From Mycolicibacterium neworleansense (GTDB lineage: Bacteria > Actinomycetota > Actinomycetes > Mycobacteriales > Mycobacteriaceae), in the NCBI RefSeq assembly GCF_001245615.1, contig NZ_CWKH01000002.1, forward strand, positions 558,001-622,000: a DNA stretch of 64,000 bases, written 5' to 3'. Position numbers and translations under genes: made by a program. Below the pieces are notes generated by a model that saw only the letters and a program-made list of their open reading frames with translations, was not told where the DNA came from and did not search any database. Shown piece after piece: positions 32,318 to 42,223 of this stretch (position 1 is its first letter; each line of letters begins with the position of its first letter).

Positions 32318-33661
32318 TTACTCCTTCATGTCCAGCACCGGCGTCGGCCGCTGGAAACCACGGGTAACCCCGGCCAGCCACACGAATCCCACTGCCAACC
32401 AACACAACCCGACGATCAGGGTGAACCCGGACAGACTCGTCCACAGCCACACCGTCAACAGGAAGCCGATCAGGGGCAGCACGAGGTTGCCGACCACCTG
32501 GATGCCGTCGCGCTCCCCTTGGTCCACGAAATAATGCTTGATCACCGTCAGGTTGACCACCGAGAACGCCACCAGCGCACCGAAACTGATCAGTGAAGCC
32601 AGCGTGGACAACGAGATCACGGTGGCCAGCAGCGACACCACCGACACCGCCAGGATCGCGTACACCGGGGTGGCGAACCGTGCCGAGACGTGACCGAAGA
32701 ACTGCCGCGGCAGGATGCCGTCGCGGCCCATCGCATACAGGATTCGCGCCACCGAGGCCTGCGACGTGATGGCGGATCCGAGCGCACCGGCGACATAGGC
32801 CGCAGTGAAGAAGGTTTGCAGGAACTGCCCGCCCGCGGCCAGCATCAGGTCCAGAGATCCGGACTCGACATCAGCGAACTGGTTGGACGGGAACACCAGC
32901 TGTCCGAGGTAGGACAGCACAACAAAGATCACACCCGAGACCAGCGTAGCGATCATGATCGCCTGCGGCACAGACCGTTTGGGCTCCTTGGCTTCCTCGG
33001 ACAAGGTCGACACCGCGTCGAATCCCAGGAACGACAGACACAGGATCGCCGCACCGGCAAGGACCGGACTGAAACCCGTCGCGCTGCCATCACCGTGGAA
33101 CGGCGCCATCAGATCGAGCGCGCCCAGGCTCAACACCTTGGAGCAGGCCAGCACCAGGAATGTCACGATGAAGATCGCCTGCACCGCGATGATGACAAAG
33201 TTGGCCCTGGCGACCGACACGATGCCGACGACGTTGAGCACCGTCACCACGGCGATGGACAGAACGACGAATACCCATGGCGGAATCGCAGGCAGTGCCG
33301 CATTCAGATAGATCCCGATCACCAGGTAGTTGATCATCGGCAGGAACAGGTAATCCAGCAGCAGCGACCATCCGGCGAGGAATCCGACCGGAGCGCCGAA
33401 CGTCTTCTGCGTGTAGGTGTATGCCGACCCCGCGACCGGATAGGCGACGGCCATCACGGCGTATGACCGGGCGGTGAACACCATGGCGGCCAGCGTCACC
33501 AGGTACGCGACCGATAGTCGGCCGCCGGTGGTCTGGGTGACGATGCCGTAGGTGGTGAACACCGTCAGCGGCACCATGTAGACCAGACCGAACAGCACCA
33601 GCGACGGCAGCCCCAAGGCTCGGCGCAGCCGCCCCTCGGTCACTTCAGCCACATCGGACAT
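32318..33661 (-). CDS. APC family amino-acid/polyamine permease
   Basis: The 447-residue protein has twelve predicted helices with APC features: SLVLFGLVYMVPLTVFTTYG in helix 1, the FGAPVGFLAGWSLLLDYLFLP segment, SFLGFDAVSTLSEEAKEPKR after helix 6, and SARFATPVYAI late. ATG 33661 is chosen because GAGAGGA precedes it; 11 bases separate it from the amidohydrolase stop. The operon amidohydrolase then permease suggests uptake of an amide- or amine-type nutrient. Likely controlled by the divergent TetR. Confidence 0.9.
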   Translation of the reverse strand: MSDVAEVTEGRLRRALGLPSLVLFGLVYMVPLTVFTTYGIVTQTTGGRLSVAYLVTLAAMVFTARSYAVMAVAYPVAGSAYTYTQKTFGAPVGFLAGWSLLLDYLFLPMINYLVIGIYLNAALPAIPPWVFVVLSIAVVTVLNVVGIVSVARANFVIIAVQAIFIVTFLVLACSKVLSLGALDLMAPFHGDGSATGFSPVLAGAAILCLSFLGFDAVSTLSEEAKEPKRSVPQAIMIATLVSGVIFVVLSYLGQLVFPSNQFADVESGSLDLMLAAGGQFLQTFFTAAYVAGALGSAITSQASVARILYAMGRDGILPRQFFGHVSARFATPVYAILAVSVVSLLATVISLSTLASLISFGALVAFSVVNLTVIKHYFVDQGERDGIQVVGNLVLPLIGFLLTVWLWTSLSGFTLIVGLCWLAVGFVWLAGVTRGFQRPTPVLDMKE

Positions 33662-33672
33662 GCCAGTTCCTC

Positions 33673-35301
33673 TCATTCCGCGGCCGAATAGACCTGCGTG
33701 CCCTGCAGATAGGTGGCGCGCACCGTCACCGCGGGAAGCTCAGATGGGGCGAGGTACCTCGGATCACGGTCCAACCACACCAGGTCAGCACTCGCACCGG
33801 GCCCGATGTGGCCCCAATTCTCTTCTGCAAACGCCTGATACGCCACCGCAGTGGTGTAGGAGGACAGCGCGTGCTCAATCGGGAGAATCTCTTCCGGCGT
33901 CCAGCCACCCGTCGGCTCCCCCTCGGATGTGCACCGCGAAACCGCGACGGCGATACCGTCCAGCGGCGCACCCGAGGACACGGGCCAATCCGATCCGAAC
34001 GCCAGCGCCGCACCAGAACTCTCCAGCGTGCGCATCCGGTACTGCCGATCAGCCCGCTGCGCTCCGAGGCGGGGAATGGTGAGCACCGTCATCAGGGCAT
34101 CCATCTGTGCCCACAGCGGCTGCATGTTCGGGATCACGCCCAGCTCGGCGAACCGGCCCAGATCGGCGTCGTCCACCAGCTGCGCGTGCGCGATCACGGG
34201 CCGCCGGTCTCGCGGACCGTTGTGCCGCGCAACGTATTCGATGGCGTCCAGCGCTTGGCGGACCGCGGCATCGCCGATGGCATGGATGTGGATCTGCAGT
34301 CCGAGATCGTCGACTTTCTTGGCCGCCTCGGCCAGCGCGTCACCCTCCCACAGCTGCATGCCGTGCGAATGCAGGCCCGAGCAGTACGGCTCCAGCAGCG
34401 CACCGGTCTCGTTCTCGACCACCCCGTCGGCGAAGAACTTGACGGTCTGCGCGGTCAGCAGGGGTGAGCCCGCGGCCTGGACCCGATCCCTGGCCGCAGC
34501 GTATTGCGTCACCTGCGTGTCGAAGTGGCGCGGGTCGGCATAGAACGCCAGATTGAACCGCATGCGCAAGGCGCCCTGCCGGACCGCCGCGAGGTAGGTG
34601 TCCAGCTCTGCCGGCTCGACCCAGGCGTCCTGAACCCACGTCACGCCGCGCGCCAGGTAGTAGTCGGCGGCCGTGCCCAACGCCGCGATGCGGACATCCT
34701 CGTCAAGGGCCGGCATGACCGCGGTGATCAGGTCGGTGGCACCCCACTCGCGCAACGTGCCCAGCGGTGAGCCGTCCTCGCGGCGCGGAATCTCACCGAG
34801 CACCGGCTCGGGCGTGTCAGCGGTGATACCGGCGCGTTGCAGGGCAACCGAATTGACCCAGAAGGTGTGATAGTCCCAGGCGCGCAACACCACCGGCCGG
34901 TCCGGGACCGCCGCGTCGAGCCAGCGCGCGTCGAACAGGCCACCCGGGGCGAGGCTGCCGTCGTAGGATGCGCCGACGATCCAGTCCTGATCCGGGTGTG
35001 AGTCGGCGAACAGTTTCACCGCCGCCACGATTTCGTCGACCGACCGGCAGGGCCGGACGGCCGGGCCTGCCGACTCCAGACCGCCGAACAGCGGATGTGC
35101 ATGGCCGTCACCGAACGACGGCATCAGGAAGCCGCCCTCGAGGTCGACCTTCCGGACGGCTGCTGCCGCCACAGCGTCCTCGCCGACTGCCCGCACCACG
35201 CCATCGGCGATGAGCAGCGCATCGGTGGTCATCGTGGGCGTCCAGACCACACCGTTGTGGAAGAGCACCGCAGTCTTGTCGGGCGGGGAGAGTGACGTCA
35301 C
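33673..35301 (-). CDS. Amidohydrolase family protein (YtcJ-like)
   Basis: The 542-residue metal-dependent hydrolase shows GDGHAHPLFGG (two metal histidines), HIHAIGDAAVRQALDA, VIAHAQLVDD and the aspartate in FGSDWPVSSGAPLDG. This matches the amidohydrolase_3 branch (YtcJ-type), which often carries amide or guanidine-like hydrolase activity. There is no signal peptide. It precedes an APC permease on the same strand and is divergent from a TetR gene 190 bases away, with a palindrome between. Substrate unknown. Confidence 0.9.
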   Translation of the reverse strand: MTSLSPPDKTAVLFHNGVVWTPTMTTDALLIADGVVRAVGEDAVAAAAVRKVDLEGGFLMPSFGDGHAHPLFGGLESAGPAVRPCRSVDEIVAAVKLFADSHPDQDWIVGASYDGSLAPGGLFDARWLDAAVPDRPVVLRAWDYHTFWVNSVALQRAGITADTPEPVLGEIPRREDGSPLGTLREWGATDLITAVMPALDEDVRIAALGTAADYYLARGVTWVQDAWVEPAELDTYLAAVRQGALRMRFNLAFYADPRHFDTQVTQYAAARDRVQAAGSPLLTAQTVKFFADGVVENETGALLEPYCSGLHSHGMQLWEGDALAEAAKKVDDLGLQIHIHAIGDAAVRQALDAIEYVARHNGPRDRRPVIAHAQLVDDADLGRFAELGVIPNMQPLWAQMDALMTVLTIPRLGAQRADRQYRMRTLESSGAALAFGSDWPVSSGAPLDGIAVAVSRCTSEGEPTGGWTPEEILPIEHALSSYTTAVAYQAFAEENWGHIGPGASADLVWLDRDPRYLAPSELPAVTVRATYLQGTQVYSAAE

Positions 35302-35415
35302 GAAAGTCCTATTTCTCGGGCAGGAACGCCGCCACCGCGCAGCGGCCGTACGGCAGCACGGCGCGACAGCGGCACCCGGGCGGCGGCGGTGAACCTGGTC
35401 ATCGAACTCCTAAAG

Positions 35416-35428
35416 CGAATGGAATTCG
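35416..35428. promoter_or_regulatory. Palindrome CGAAT-GGA-ATTCG, candidate TetR operator
   Basis: The half-sites extend as AA...TT with a mismatch. It lies between the divergent amidohydrolase and TetR genes, 63 bases upstream of tetR. Confidence 0.5.
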
Positions 35429-35491
35429 TTTATTGTGTGATGCAGACCACCAGTTGTAAAGCGGTGAGACGAAATCTAGGGGGAACTGATC

Positions 35492-36094
35492 ATGGGGCGT
35501 CCGTCGATACCGATCCTGTCAATGGACCGAATCGCCAGTGCAGCAATGGATCTCGTCAACACAACCGGCGGATTCACCATTCCCGAACTCGCCCGCAGGC
35601 TCAAGGTCAGCCCATCATCGCTGTACAACCACGTGTCCGGACGCGAGCAGATCGTCGAACTACTCCGCGAACGGGCGATGTCGGAAGTGGAGTTGCCCGA
35701 CATCGACGCCGACCGGCCATGGGCCGAGATCCTGGCCGACATCATGCGCTCATACCGCAACAGCTTCGCCCGCTACCCGCGGCTGATTCCGCTGCTCACC
35801 GCACATGCCGTCAACAGCAGCCAGGCCCTCACGATGTACAACGCGCTGGCGGTCACCCTGACCCGCGCCGGCTTCAGCCCCACCGACACGCTGCGGATCA
35901 TCACCCTGGTCGACAACTACGTACTGGGATCCGCCCTCGACCTGACCGCCCCCGACCAACCCTGGGAAGCCGGCGCCGTCGTCGGCCCCGAGCTGACCGC
36001 CGCGCTGGCTACCGGCGCGCCCCGGCCGGCACGCGCCGACGATGCATTCGAGTACGGACTGGCGGTGCTGCTGCGCGGATTGGCTCAGCCGTAG
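35492..36094 (+). CDS. TetR family regulator (TetR_C-type effector domain)
   Basis: The 200-residue protein has a helix-turn-helix (MDRIASAAMDLVNTTGGFTI, then PELARRLKVSPSSLYNHVSG) and a C-terminal domain with YPRLIPLLTAH and GSALDLTAPDQPWEAG, as in the TetR/tetracycline-repressor C-terminal class. GGGGG precedes ATG 35492. It is divergent from the amidohydrolase-permease operon, which it likely represses until a substrate is present. The next gene is convergent, four bases away. Confidence 0.88.
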   Translation: MGRPSIPILSMDRIASAAMDLVNTTGGFTIPELARRLKVSPSSLYNHVSGREQIVELLRERAMSEVELPDIDADRPWAEILADIMRSYRNSFARYPRLIPLLTAHAVNSSQALTMYNALAVTLTRAGFSPTDTLRIITLVDNYVLGSALDLTAPDQPWEAGAVVGPELTAALATGAPRPARADDAFEYGLAVLLRGLAQP

Positions 36095-36098
36095 CCGT

Positions 36099-36416
36099 CT
36101 ACCCGCCGCAGCGGTTACGGAAATCGATCGCCGGTTGCCGGATGCCGGTCAGCTCGGCACGGATCTGCGGCTTGTCCTCGAGGTAGACGCGCACCGAATC
36201 GGCCATCTGCTCGTTCGACTGCCCCTTGAGGCTGGTGAAGAACGCGTTGACCTCGGGATGGGTGAACAGATAGGCCGAGGTGGACGCACGGACCCCGGCC
36301 ATCACGCCGGCCAGGTCGGCGGCGGTGCAGTTCGGCTCTTCTGCAGCGGCGACGGGTGCACCAACGGCCAAGAGCGACAAGCTGATTGCGCCGGCGGCTA
36401 TCACACGGGAGAACAT
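36099..36416 (-). CDS. Secreted haem-binding (MHB/haemophore-type) protein
   Basis: The 105-residue protein has a cleavable signal (MFSRVIAAGAISLSLLAVGA then PVAAAEE). The mature part NCTAADLAGVMAGVRASTSA, YLFTHPEVNAFFTSLKG, IRAELTGIRQPAIDFRNRC has the two cysteines and the YLxxHPxVN motif of the MHB haem-binding family (Rv0203-like haemophore). It would act outside the membrane in haem capture or in binding hydrophobic ligands. ATG 36416 is chosen for the complete signal peptide. It lies downstream of the secreted 98-aa gene on the same strand. Confidence 0.85.
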   Translation of the reverse strand: MFSRVIAAGAISLSLLAVGAPVAAAEEPNCTAADLAGVMAGVRASTSAYLFTHPEVNAFFTSLKGQSNEQMADSVRVYLEDKPQIRAELTGIRQPAIDFRNRCGG

Positions 36417-36454
36417 CGTGGCTCCTAAGTCGACTCGGATAACTGAGCTGAGGC

Positions 36455-36751
36455 TCACGGACGTCCGGGGCGCCAACCGCCGCCGCCACCGCCGCCATTG
36501 TCAGGCCGGCCGGGGTCGAGATTGATCTCGAGGCCCCAGTCACCGCAGTACCAGTCGTTGGCACACGGATACGGGTAATAGGGACCGGCTTTCGGCGGCG
36601 TCGGACCTCCGCCGCGCACATTGCCCTGCGCGCACACCGTGGAACCGCCGGCATCGACGCAATCAGCGGCGGCGGGCGGTGCGGAGACAATCGCGATCGG
36701 CACAGTCAAACTGGCCAATCCGAGTAACACTGGACGCCACGTGCTCCGCAT
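36455..36751 (-). CDS. Small secreted Gly/Pro-rich protein
   Basis: The 98-residue protein starts MRSTWRPVLLGLASLTVPIA with a signal peptide ending near PPAAA. The mature region has cysteine pairs (DCVDAGGSTVCAQ, PCANDWYCGDW) and a Gly-rich tail ending GGGWRPGRP. ATG 36751 has AGGAG 6 bases upstream. The cysteine-rich, Gly/Pro-rich make-up suits an extracellular or cell-wall protein. Function unknown. It is 38 bases upstream of the haemophore-like gene. Confidence 0.7.
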   Translation of the reverse strand: MRSTWRPVLLGLASLTVPIAIVSAPPAAADCVDAGGSTVCAQGNVRGGGPTPPKAGPYYPYPCANDWYCGDWGLEINLDPGRPDNGGGGGGGWRPGRP

Positions 36752-36921
36752 GACCACTCCTCAGTAGGTCCCCGTAGGCCGAGAATAGATCCCGAGGACG
36801 CCCTATATGCGGGATCGACAATAACCGGTCCCCTGCCAGGACGCACACCGTTCGTAACCGGTTGTATTCGCGGAGATCGCAAGGCTCCCCGGCGCATTTG
36901 CACCTACCTAGCCTGACGCGC

Positions 36922-37011
36922 GTGAACGAAGACTGGCTGGCCGTGATCGTCGGCCTCACCCTATTGACCCTCGTGCTCGTCGGCGCCGTCCCCGGCAGCG
37001 TGATCCCATGA
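36922..37011 (+). CDS. 29-residue membrane micropeptide coupled to the YeiH-like transporter
   Basis: GTG 36922 opens MNEDWLAVIVGLTLLTLVLV and ends GAVPGSVIP; it is a single hydrophobic helix with an acidic N-terminus. The stop TGA overlaps the ATG of the next gene (ATGA). It is shorter than usual gene-finding cutoffs. The start WLAVIVGL resembles the first helix found at the N-terminus of some YeiH-family proteins, so the peptide may be an accessory subunit split from the transporter. Confidence 0.65.
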   Translation: MNEDWLAVIVGLTLLTLVLVGAVPGSVIP

Positions 37012-38141
37012 CCAGCACCGAGGAACGCGCCGAACAGCGCTCGCCAAAGATCGGCTACGCCGTGGCCGGTGTGCTGGTGGTCATCGCGCTGGGTGCGGCG
37101 ACGCGCTTCCTGGAGAGCCAGGTTCCGGCCTGGGCCGCCGGAACACCGCTGGCCAAGATCGCGAAATCGGTCGAATTCCCGGTCTACGCAATCGCTCTCG
37201 GACTGATCGGCAACGCGATCCTGGCCAGGTTCGCATTGAGAGATGTTCTGTCTCAAGGCTTCCGCACCGAGTTCTTCATCAAGACCGGCCTGGTGCTGCT
37301 GGGAGCGTCGATCAACCTCAAGGTGCTCGCCACCGCCGCGGGACCGGCGATCATCCAAGCCCTGCTGCTGATCTCGATCGTCTTCGGGTTCACCTGGTGG
37401 CTGGGCGGACGGCTCGGCCTCGACGACAAGCTGCGGGCACTGCTGGCCTCAGCGGTCTCCATCTGCGGGGTGAGCGCCGCCATCGCGGCCGCCGGTGCGG
37501 TGCAGGCCCGGAAAGAACAGCTGGCCTACGCCGCGTCGCTCGTCATCGTGTTCGCCCTGCCCTCGATCTTCCTGCTGCCGTGGTTGGCCGACGTGTTCGG
37601 GCTGTCCGACGCCGTCGCCGGCGCCTGGATCGGCGGCAACATCGACACCACCGCGGCCGTGGCCGCCGCCGGCACCATCGCCGGCGAGCAGGCACTTCAG
37701 ATCGCCACCATCGTCAAGACCACCCAGAACGCGTTGATCGGCATCGTCGCCATCGCCCTCACCGCGTACTTCGCCCTCAAGGTCGAGCGCCAGTCGGACA
37801 ACCCGGACCCCGCCGTGGCACGCCCGTCGCTGCGTGAATTCTGGGACCGGTTCCCCAAATTCGTGCTCGGCTTCATCGCCGCGTCGATCATCGGCACGCT
37901 CTACCTGCAGTTCGCAGCCGACGGCAAGACCGCGATCGCGACCGTGAACGACCTGCGGACCTGGTTCCTGATCTTTGCCTTCGTGGCGATCGGGCTGGAG
38001 TTCTCGCTACGCGGCCTCAAAGAAGCCGGCTGGCGGCCGATCGCCCTGTTCGCGGCGGCCACCGTGGTCAACATCGTCGCAGCGCTCGGGCTGGCCTCCC
38101 TGTTGTTCGGCGGTTTGTTCGGGAGCTTCGGCACGGGGTAG
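37008..38141 (+). CDS. YeiH/UPF0324 family putative sulfate exporter
   Basis: The 377-residue integral membrane protein has about ten helices. Conserved family parts seen are FPVYAIALGLIGNAILARFA, FFIKTGLVLLGASINLKVLA, the ASAVSICGVSAAIAAAGAVQARKEQLAYAAS segment and GAWIGGNIDTTAAVAAAGTI. The family is annotated as a sulfate/anion exporter with limited proof. ATGA overlap with a 29-aa membrane peptide gene upstream indicates coupled expression. The downstream FecB-like gene starts 17 bases later. Confidence 0.88.
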   Translation: MTSTEERAEQRSPKIGYAVAGVLVVIALGAATRFLESQVPAWAAGTPLAKIAKSVEFPVYAIALGLIGNAILARFALRDVLSQGFRTEFFIKTGLVLLGASINLKVLATAAGPAIIQALLLISIVFGFTWWLGGRLGLDDKLRALLASAVSICGVSAAIAAAGAVQARKEQLAYAASLVIVFALPSIFLLPWLADVFGLSDAVAGAWIGGNIDTTAAVAAAGTIAGEQALQIATIVKTTQNALIGIVAIALTAYFALKVERQSDNPDPAVARPSLREFWDRFPKFVLGFIAASIIGTLYLQFAADGKTAIATVNDLRTWFLIFAFVAIGLEFSLRGLKEAGWRPIALFAAATVVNIVAALGLASLLFGGLFGSFGTG

Positions 38142-38157
38142 CCGTTACCCTGGCTAA

Positions 38158-39108
38158 GTGCCGACAACCTGGTCACGGCGAGGGTTTTTCACGGTCACCG
38201 CTGGGATGGCCCTGGTCGCCGCATGTAGCACGCAAAAGCCCGGCGAAGTCGCGAAGGACGGTTCGGTGACCGTCCGCCACCTCTTCGGCGACACCACCAT
38301 CCCGGGACCACCACAACGGGTGGTGAGCGCGGGATTCACCGAACAGGACGACCTACTGGCCCTCGGCGTCGTCCCGATCGCGACGACCGAATGGTTCGGG
38401 GGCGAGCCGTATGCGGTGTGGCCCTGGGCGCAACCGAAACTCGGTGGCGCCCAGCCCACGGTGCTGGGGCTGACCGACGGCATCCAGGTCGATGAGATCG
38501 CGGCGCTCAAACCGGATCTGATCGTGGCCACCAATGCCGGCCTCGACTCCGATACCTACGCCAAACTCTCCGAGATCGCCCCCACCATCGCGCAGTCCGG
38601 ACCCGATGCATTCTTCGAACCATGGCGCGACCAGGCCACCCTCATCGGACAGGCCGTGTTCCAGAAGGACGCGATGGCCGGCCTGATCGCCGGTGTGGAC
38701 GACAAGTTCAAGGCGGTGGCCACCAACAATCCGCGATTCGCCGGTAAGAAGGCCATGCTGCTGGGCGGCACCCTGTTCCGCGACAGCGTGCAGACCCAGA
38801 CCGGATGGCGCACCGAGTTCCTCACCCAGATGGGCTTCGAGGTGCCGCCGACACCCGCACTGATCCCGCGATCGGACATCGCCGCGGTGCTCGACGCCGC
38901 CGATGTGCTGATCTGGACCACCGAGAGCGATCAGGAACGCGACGCGCTGCTCGCCGATCCCGCGATCGCCGAACTCAAGGCGACCACCCGCAAGCGGCAC
39001 ATTTTCACCCCGAAGGAGCTGGCCGGCGCCATCGCGTTCGCCTCGCCGCTGTCCTACCCCGTGGTGGCCGACCAGCTGCCGCCCCTGCTCAACCAGGCAC
39101 TGACCTGA
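38158..39108 (+). CDS. Iron-siderophore-type substrate-binding lipoprotein (Tat and lipobox)
   Basis: The 316-residue protein begins MPTTWSRRGFFTVTAGMALV and then AAC (Cys23), combining a twin-arginine motif SRRGFF and a lipobox. The mature part has the periplasmic-binding fold of FecB/FhuD type: DTTIPGPPQRVVSAGFTEQDDLLALGVVPI, ALKPDLIVATNAGLDSDTYAKLSEIAPT and KRHIFTPKELAGAIAFASPL. It likely binds ferric siderophores at the membrane. I recall the M. tuberculosis neighbour Rv0265c here. No permease or ATPase gene is adjacent. Confidence 0.88.
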   Translation: MPTTWSRRGFFTVTAGMALVAACSTQKPGEVAKDGSVTVRHLFGDTTIPGPPQRVVSAGFTEQDDLLALGVVPIATTEWFGGEPYAVWPWAQPKLGGAQPTVLGLTDGIQVDEIAALKPDLIVATNAGLDSDTYAKLSEIAPTIAQSGPDAFFEPWRDQATLIGQAVFQKDAMAGLIAGVDDKFKAVATNNPRFAGKKAMLLGGTLFRDSVQTQTGWRTEFLTQMGFEVPPTPALIPRSDIAAVLDAADVLIWTTESDQERDALLADPAIAELKATTRKRHIFTPKELAGAIAFASPLSYPVVADQLPPLLNQALT

Positions 39109-39120
39109 CAAGATGACCGG

Positions 39121-39825
39121 GTGACAAGCACCAAGGGAAACCTCGAACACCGCGGCACGGCCATCGTCGGCTCGGCCTATTATCCGGCGCTGGTCGCGGT
39201 CTTCACGGCCCTGGTGATCATCTCCAACGTCACCGCCACCAAGGGCGTCGCCTTCGGACCGATCATCGGCAACTGGTCGATCATCACCGACGGCGGATTC
39301 ATCGTCTTCCCGCTGACCTACGTGATCGGCGACGTGCTGTCCGAGGTGTACGGATTCAAGGCCGCACGCCGCGCGATCTTCCTCGGTTTCTCGATGAACG
39401 CCCTTGCCGCACTGGCATTCTGGATCACCGTCTACCTTCCGGCGGCCGACTTCTACACCAACCAGGAACACTTCGAGAACATCGTCGGCGCCTACACCCA
39501 GTTGATCGTGGCAGGCCTGGCCGGGTTCATCGTCGGGCAGACCATCAACGCCTGGGTCGTCGTCGCCATCAAGGAACGGACCAAGGAGAAGCACCTGTGG
39601 GCCCGCCTGGTCGGATCCACCTTCGCCGGCCAGCTGGGAGACACCCTGGTCTTCTGCGCCATCGCGGCCAGCGCGATCGGCATCAACACCTTCGGCGACT
39701 TCGTCACTTACACGGCGCTGGGCTGGGTCTACAAGACCGCGGTCGAGGTGATCATGCTGCCGATCACCTACCGCGTGATCGCCGCCATCAAGCGTCGTGA
39801 ACCCACGTATCAGCTCGCCGTGTGA
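39121..39825 (+). CDS. VUT/YhhQ family queuosine-precursor transporter
   Basis: The 234-residue membrane protein has about six helices and family motifs: ISNVTATKGVAFGPI, DGGFIVFPLTYVIGDVLSEVYGFKAARRAIF and GSTFAGQLGDTLVFCAIA. Proteins of this DUF165 type import 7-deazaguanine precursors of queuosine in other bacteria. A queuosine role in this organism is not shown by the window. GTG 39121 starts 12 bases after the lipoprotein gene. Confidence 0.88.
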   Translation: MTSTKGNLEHRGTAIVGSAYYPALVAVFTALVIISNVTATKGVAFGPIIGNWSIITDGGFIVFPLTYVIGDVLSEVYGFKAARRAIFLGFSMNALAALAFWITVYLPAADFYTNQEHFENIVGAYTQLIVAGLAGFIVGQTINAWVVVAIKERTKEKHLWARLVGSTFAGQLGDTLVFCAIAASAIGINTFGDFVTYTALGWVYKTAVEVIMLPITYRVIAAIKRREPTYQLAV

Positions 39826-39874
39826 GGCTTCGATAAGGCACCTCTGGCAAGGTTCATAGAGCCGGCGCTTTCTT

Positions 39875-39892
39875 AGCTACCGACGGGTAGCT
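39875..39892 (+). promoter_or_regulatory. Hairpin AGCTACC-GACG-GGTAGCT before pxpB
   Basis: Perfect 7-bp inverted repeat with a 4-base spacer, 7 bases before the ATG at 39900. As RNA it would partly block ribosome binding; as DNA it could be an operator. Confidence 0.4.
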
Positions 39893-39899
39893 TCAGGTC

Positions 39900-40571
39900 A
39901 TGAGTGTGACATCAGAGGTGATGGACGCGACGGGACCCAGCCTGAGCCCAGGCACCGCCCGCGACTATGGCGATCAGGCTCTGCTGCTCGAGTTCGACAG
40001 CACTGCCGATGTTTTGGCGTGGACCGCCACTCTCACGGCGGCCCAACTACTCGGTGTGATCGACATCGTGCCGGCGTCACGCACGATCTTGATCAAACTG
40101 GCCGATCCCCGCTACCAGGCACCCACCCGGCAGCGGCTGGGCAAGTTGCGGCTGCAACCCGGATCGGCGCCGGTCCGCCCGGTGGGTCAGGCCGACGTGA
40201 CCATCGATGTGGTCTACGACGGTGAGGACCTGCAGGACGTCGCGGCACTGACCGGGATGACCCCCGAACAGGTGATCGCGGCACACACCGGCACCCCGTG
40301 GCAGGTCGGATTCATGGGCTTCGCGCCCGGATTCGCCTACCTCGTCGGCGGCGACGAACGACTACAGGTACCCCGCCGAGCCGAACCCCGCACCAGCGTT
40401 CCGGCCGGTGCGGTGGCGCTGGCCGGCGAGTTCAGCGGCATCTACCCGCGACAGTCGCCCGGCGGCTGGCAGTTGATCGGACGCACCGACGCGGTGTTGT
40501 TCGACGTACATCGGGACCAACCCGCACTGCTCACCCCCGGTACGTGGGTGCAGTTCCGGGCGACGAGCTAG
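39900..40571 (+). CDS. pxpB: 5-oxoprolinase subunit PxpB
   Basis: The 223-residue protein is the allophanate-hydrolase-subunit-1 family member of ATP-dependent 5-oxoprolinase (PxpABC), which turns 5-oxoproline into glutamate. Conserved parts are [39 protein letters not shown] and [21 protein letters not shown]. pxpC follows 17 bases later. No pxpA gene lies in the window, so the third subunit must come from elsewhere. Confidence 0.92.
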   Translation: MSVTSEVMDATGPSLSPGTARDYGDQALLLEFDSTADVLAWTATLTAAQLLGVIDIVPASRTILIKLADPRYQAPTRQRLGKLRLQPGSAPVRPVGQADVTIDVVYDGEDLQDVAALTGMTPEQVIAAHTGTPWQVGFMGFAPGFAYLVGGDERLQVPRRAEPRTSVPAGAVALAGEFSGIYPRQSPGGWQLIGRTDAVLFDVHRDQPALLTPGTWVQFRATS

Positions 40572-40588
40572 TCGGCGAGGAGGACACC

Positions 40589-41473
40589 ATGACCACGACA
40601 TTGGAAGTTCTGCGTACCGGACCGCTGGCCCTGGTCGAGGATCTCGGCCGCCCCGGCATGGCCCACCTCGGTGTCACCCGCTCAGGTGCCGCCGACCGCC
40701 GGGCCCACACGCTGGCGAACCGACTGGTCGCCAACCCCGGTGAGCACGCCACCATCGAGGTGATGTTCGGCGGATTCTCCGCACGAGTGGTCGGCGGGGA
40801 TGTCTCCATCGCGGTCACCGGCGCCGATACTGACCCCGCCGTCAACGGGGTCCCGTTCGGCACCAACAGCATTCACCATGTGCACGCCGGCGAGGTGATC
40901 TCGCTTGGCGCACCGCACTCGGGGTTGCGCAGTTATCTGGCGGTGCGCGGCGGCATCGCCGTCGAACCGGTCCTCGGTTCGCGGAGCTACGACGTGATGT
41001 CGGCGATCGGGCCGGCGCCGCTGCAGCCCGGCGACATCCTTCCGGTCGGTGAGCACACCGCCGACCTGCCCGAGACGGACCAGGCCCCGGTCGCCTCGAT
41101 CAGCGATGACGTGCTGGAACTCAATGTGGTGCCCGGGCCGCGCGACGACTGGTTCGTCGACCCCGACGTGCTGATCCGCACCAACTGGCTGGTGACCACC
41201 CGCAGCGACCGGGTGGGCATGCGCCTGGTGGGCATGCCGCTCGACTACCGCTGGCCGGATCGTCAACTGCCCAGCGAGGGCGCGACCCGTGGAGCAATTC
41301 AGATACCGCCCAACGGTTTTCCGGTGATCCTCGGGCCCGACCACCCCGTCACCGGCGGCTACCCGGTGATCGGTGTGGTGACCGACGAAGACATCGACAA
41401 GCTGGGCCAGGCACGGCCCGGCCAGACCGTGCGACTGCACTGGGCGCACCCCCGCCGCCCGTTCGAGGGCTAG
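40589..41473 (+). CDS. pxpC: 5-oxoprolinase subunit PxpC
   Basis: The 294-residue protein belongs to the biotin-dependent carboxyltransferase/allophanate-hydrolase-subunit-2 fold that pairs with PxpB. Seen are [55 protein letters not shown] and [18 protein letters not shown] 40589 with GAGGAGG about 6 bases upstream fixes the start; an upstream open frame belongs to another reading of pxpB. Confidence 0.92.
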   Translation: MTTTLEVLRTGPLALVEDLGRPGMAHLGVTRSGAADRRAHTLANRLVANPGEHATIEVMFGGFSARVVGGDVSIAVTGADTDPAVNGVPFGTNSIHHVHAGEVISLGAPHSGLRSYLAVRGGIAVEPVLGSRSYDVMSAIGPAPLQPGDILPVGEHTADLPETDQAPVASISDDVLELNVVPGPRDDWFVDPDVLIRTNWLVTTRSDRVGMRLVGMPLDYRWPDRQLPSEGATRGAIQIPPNGFPVILGPDHPVTGGYPVIGVVTDEDIDKLGQARPGQTVRLHWAHPRRPFEG

Positions 41474-41513
41474 TCGAGGACAACGTAGAGACACCGGCGC
41501 GCGGCGCTGGTAG

Positions 41514-42113
<600 letters not shown>

Positions 42114-42223
42114 CCACCTGTAAGCACAGGCTCACATCCATGTAGGTGAGCGGGTGAGCGGAATTTCACGGCCGGGTCATCGCGGGGAGCGCCTGCGCAA
42201 TAATCGCTTCCTACTTTTGCGCC

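Noticed and set aside
38353..39594. Minus frame opposite the FecB-like and VUT genes
   Set aside because: Shadow frame crossing two good genes, without motifs.
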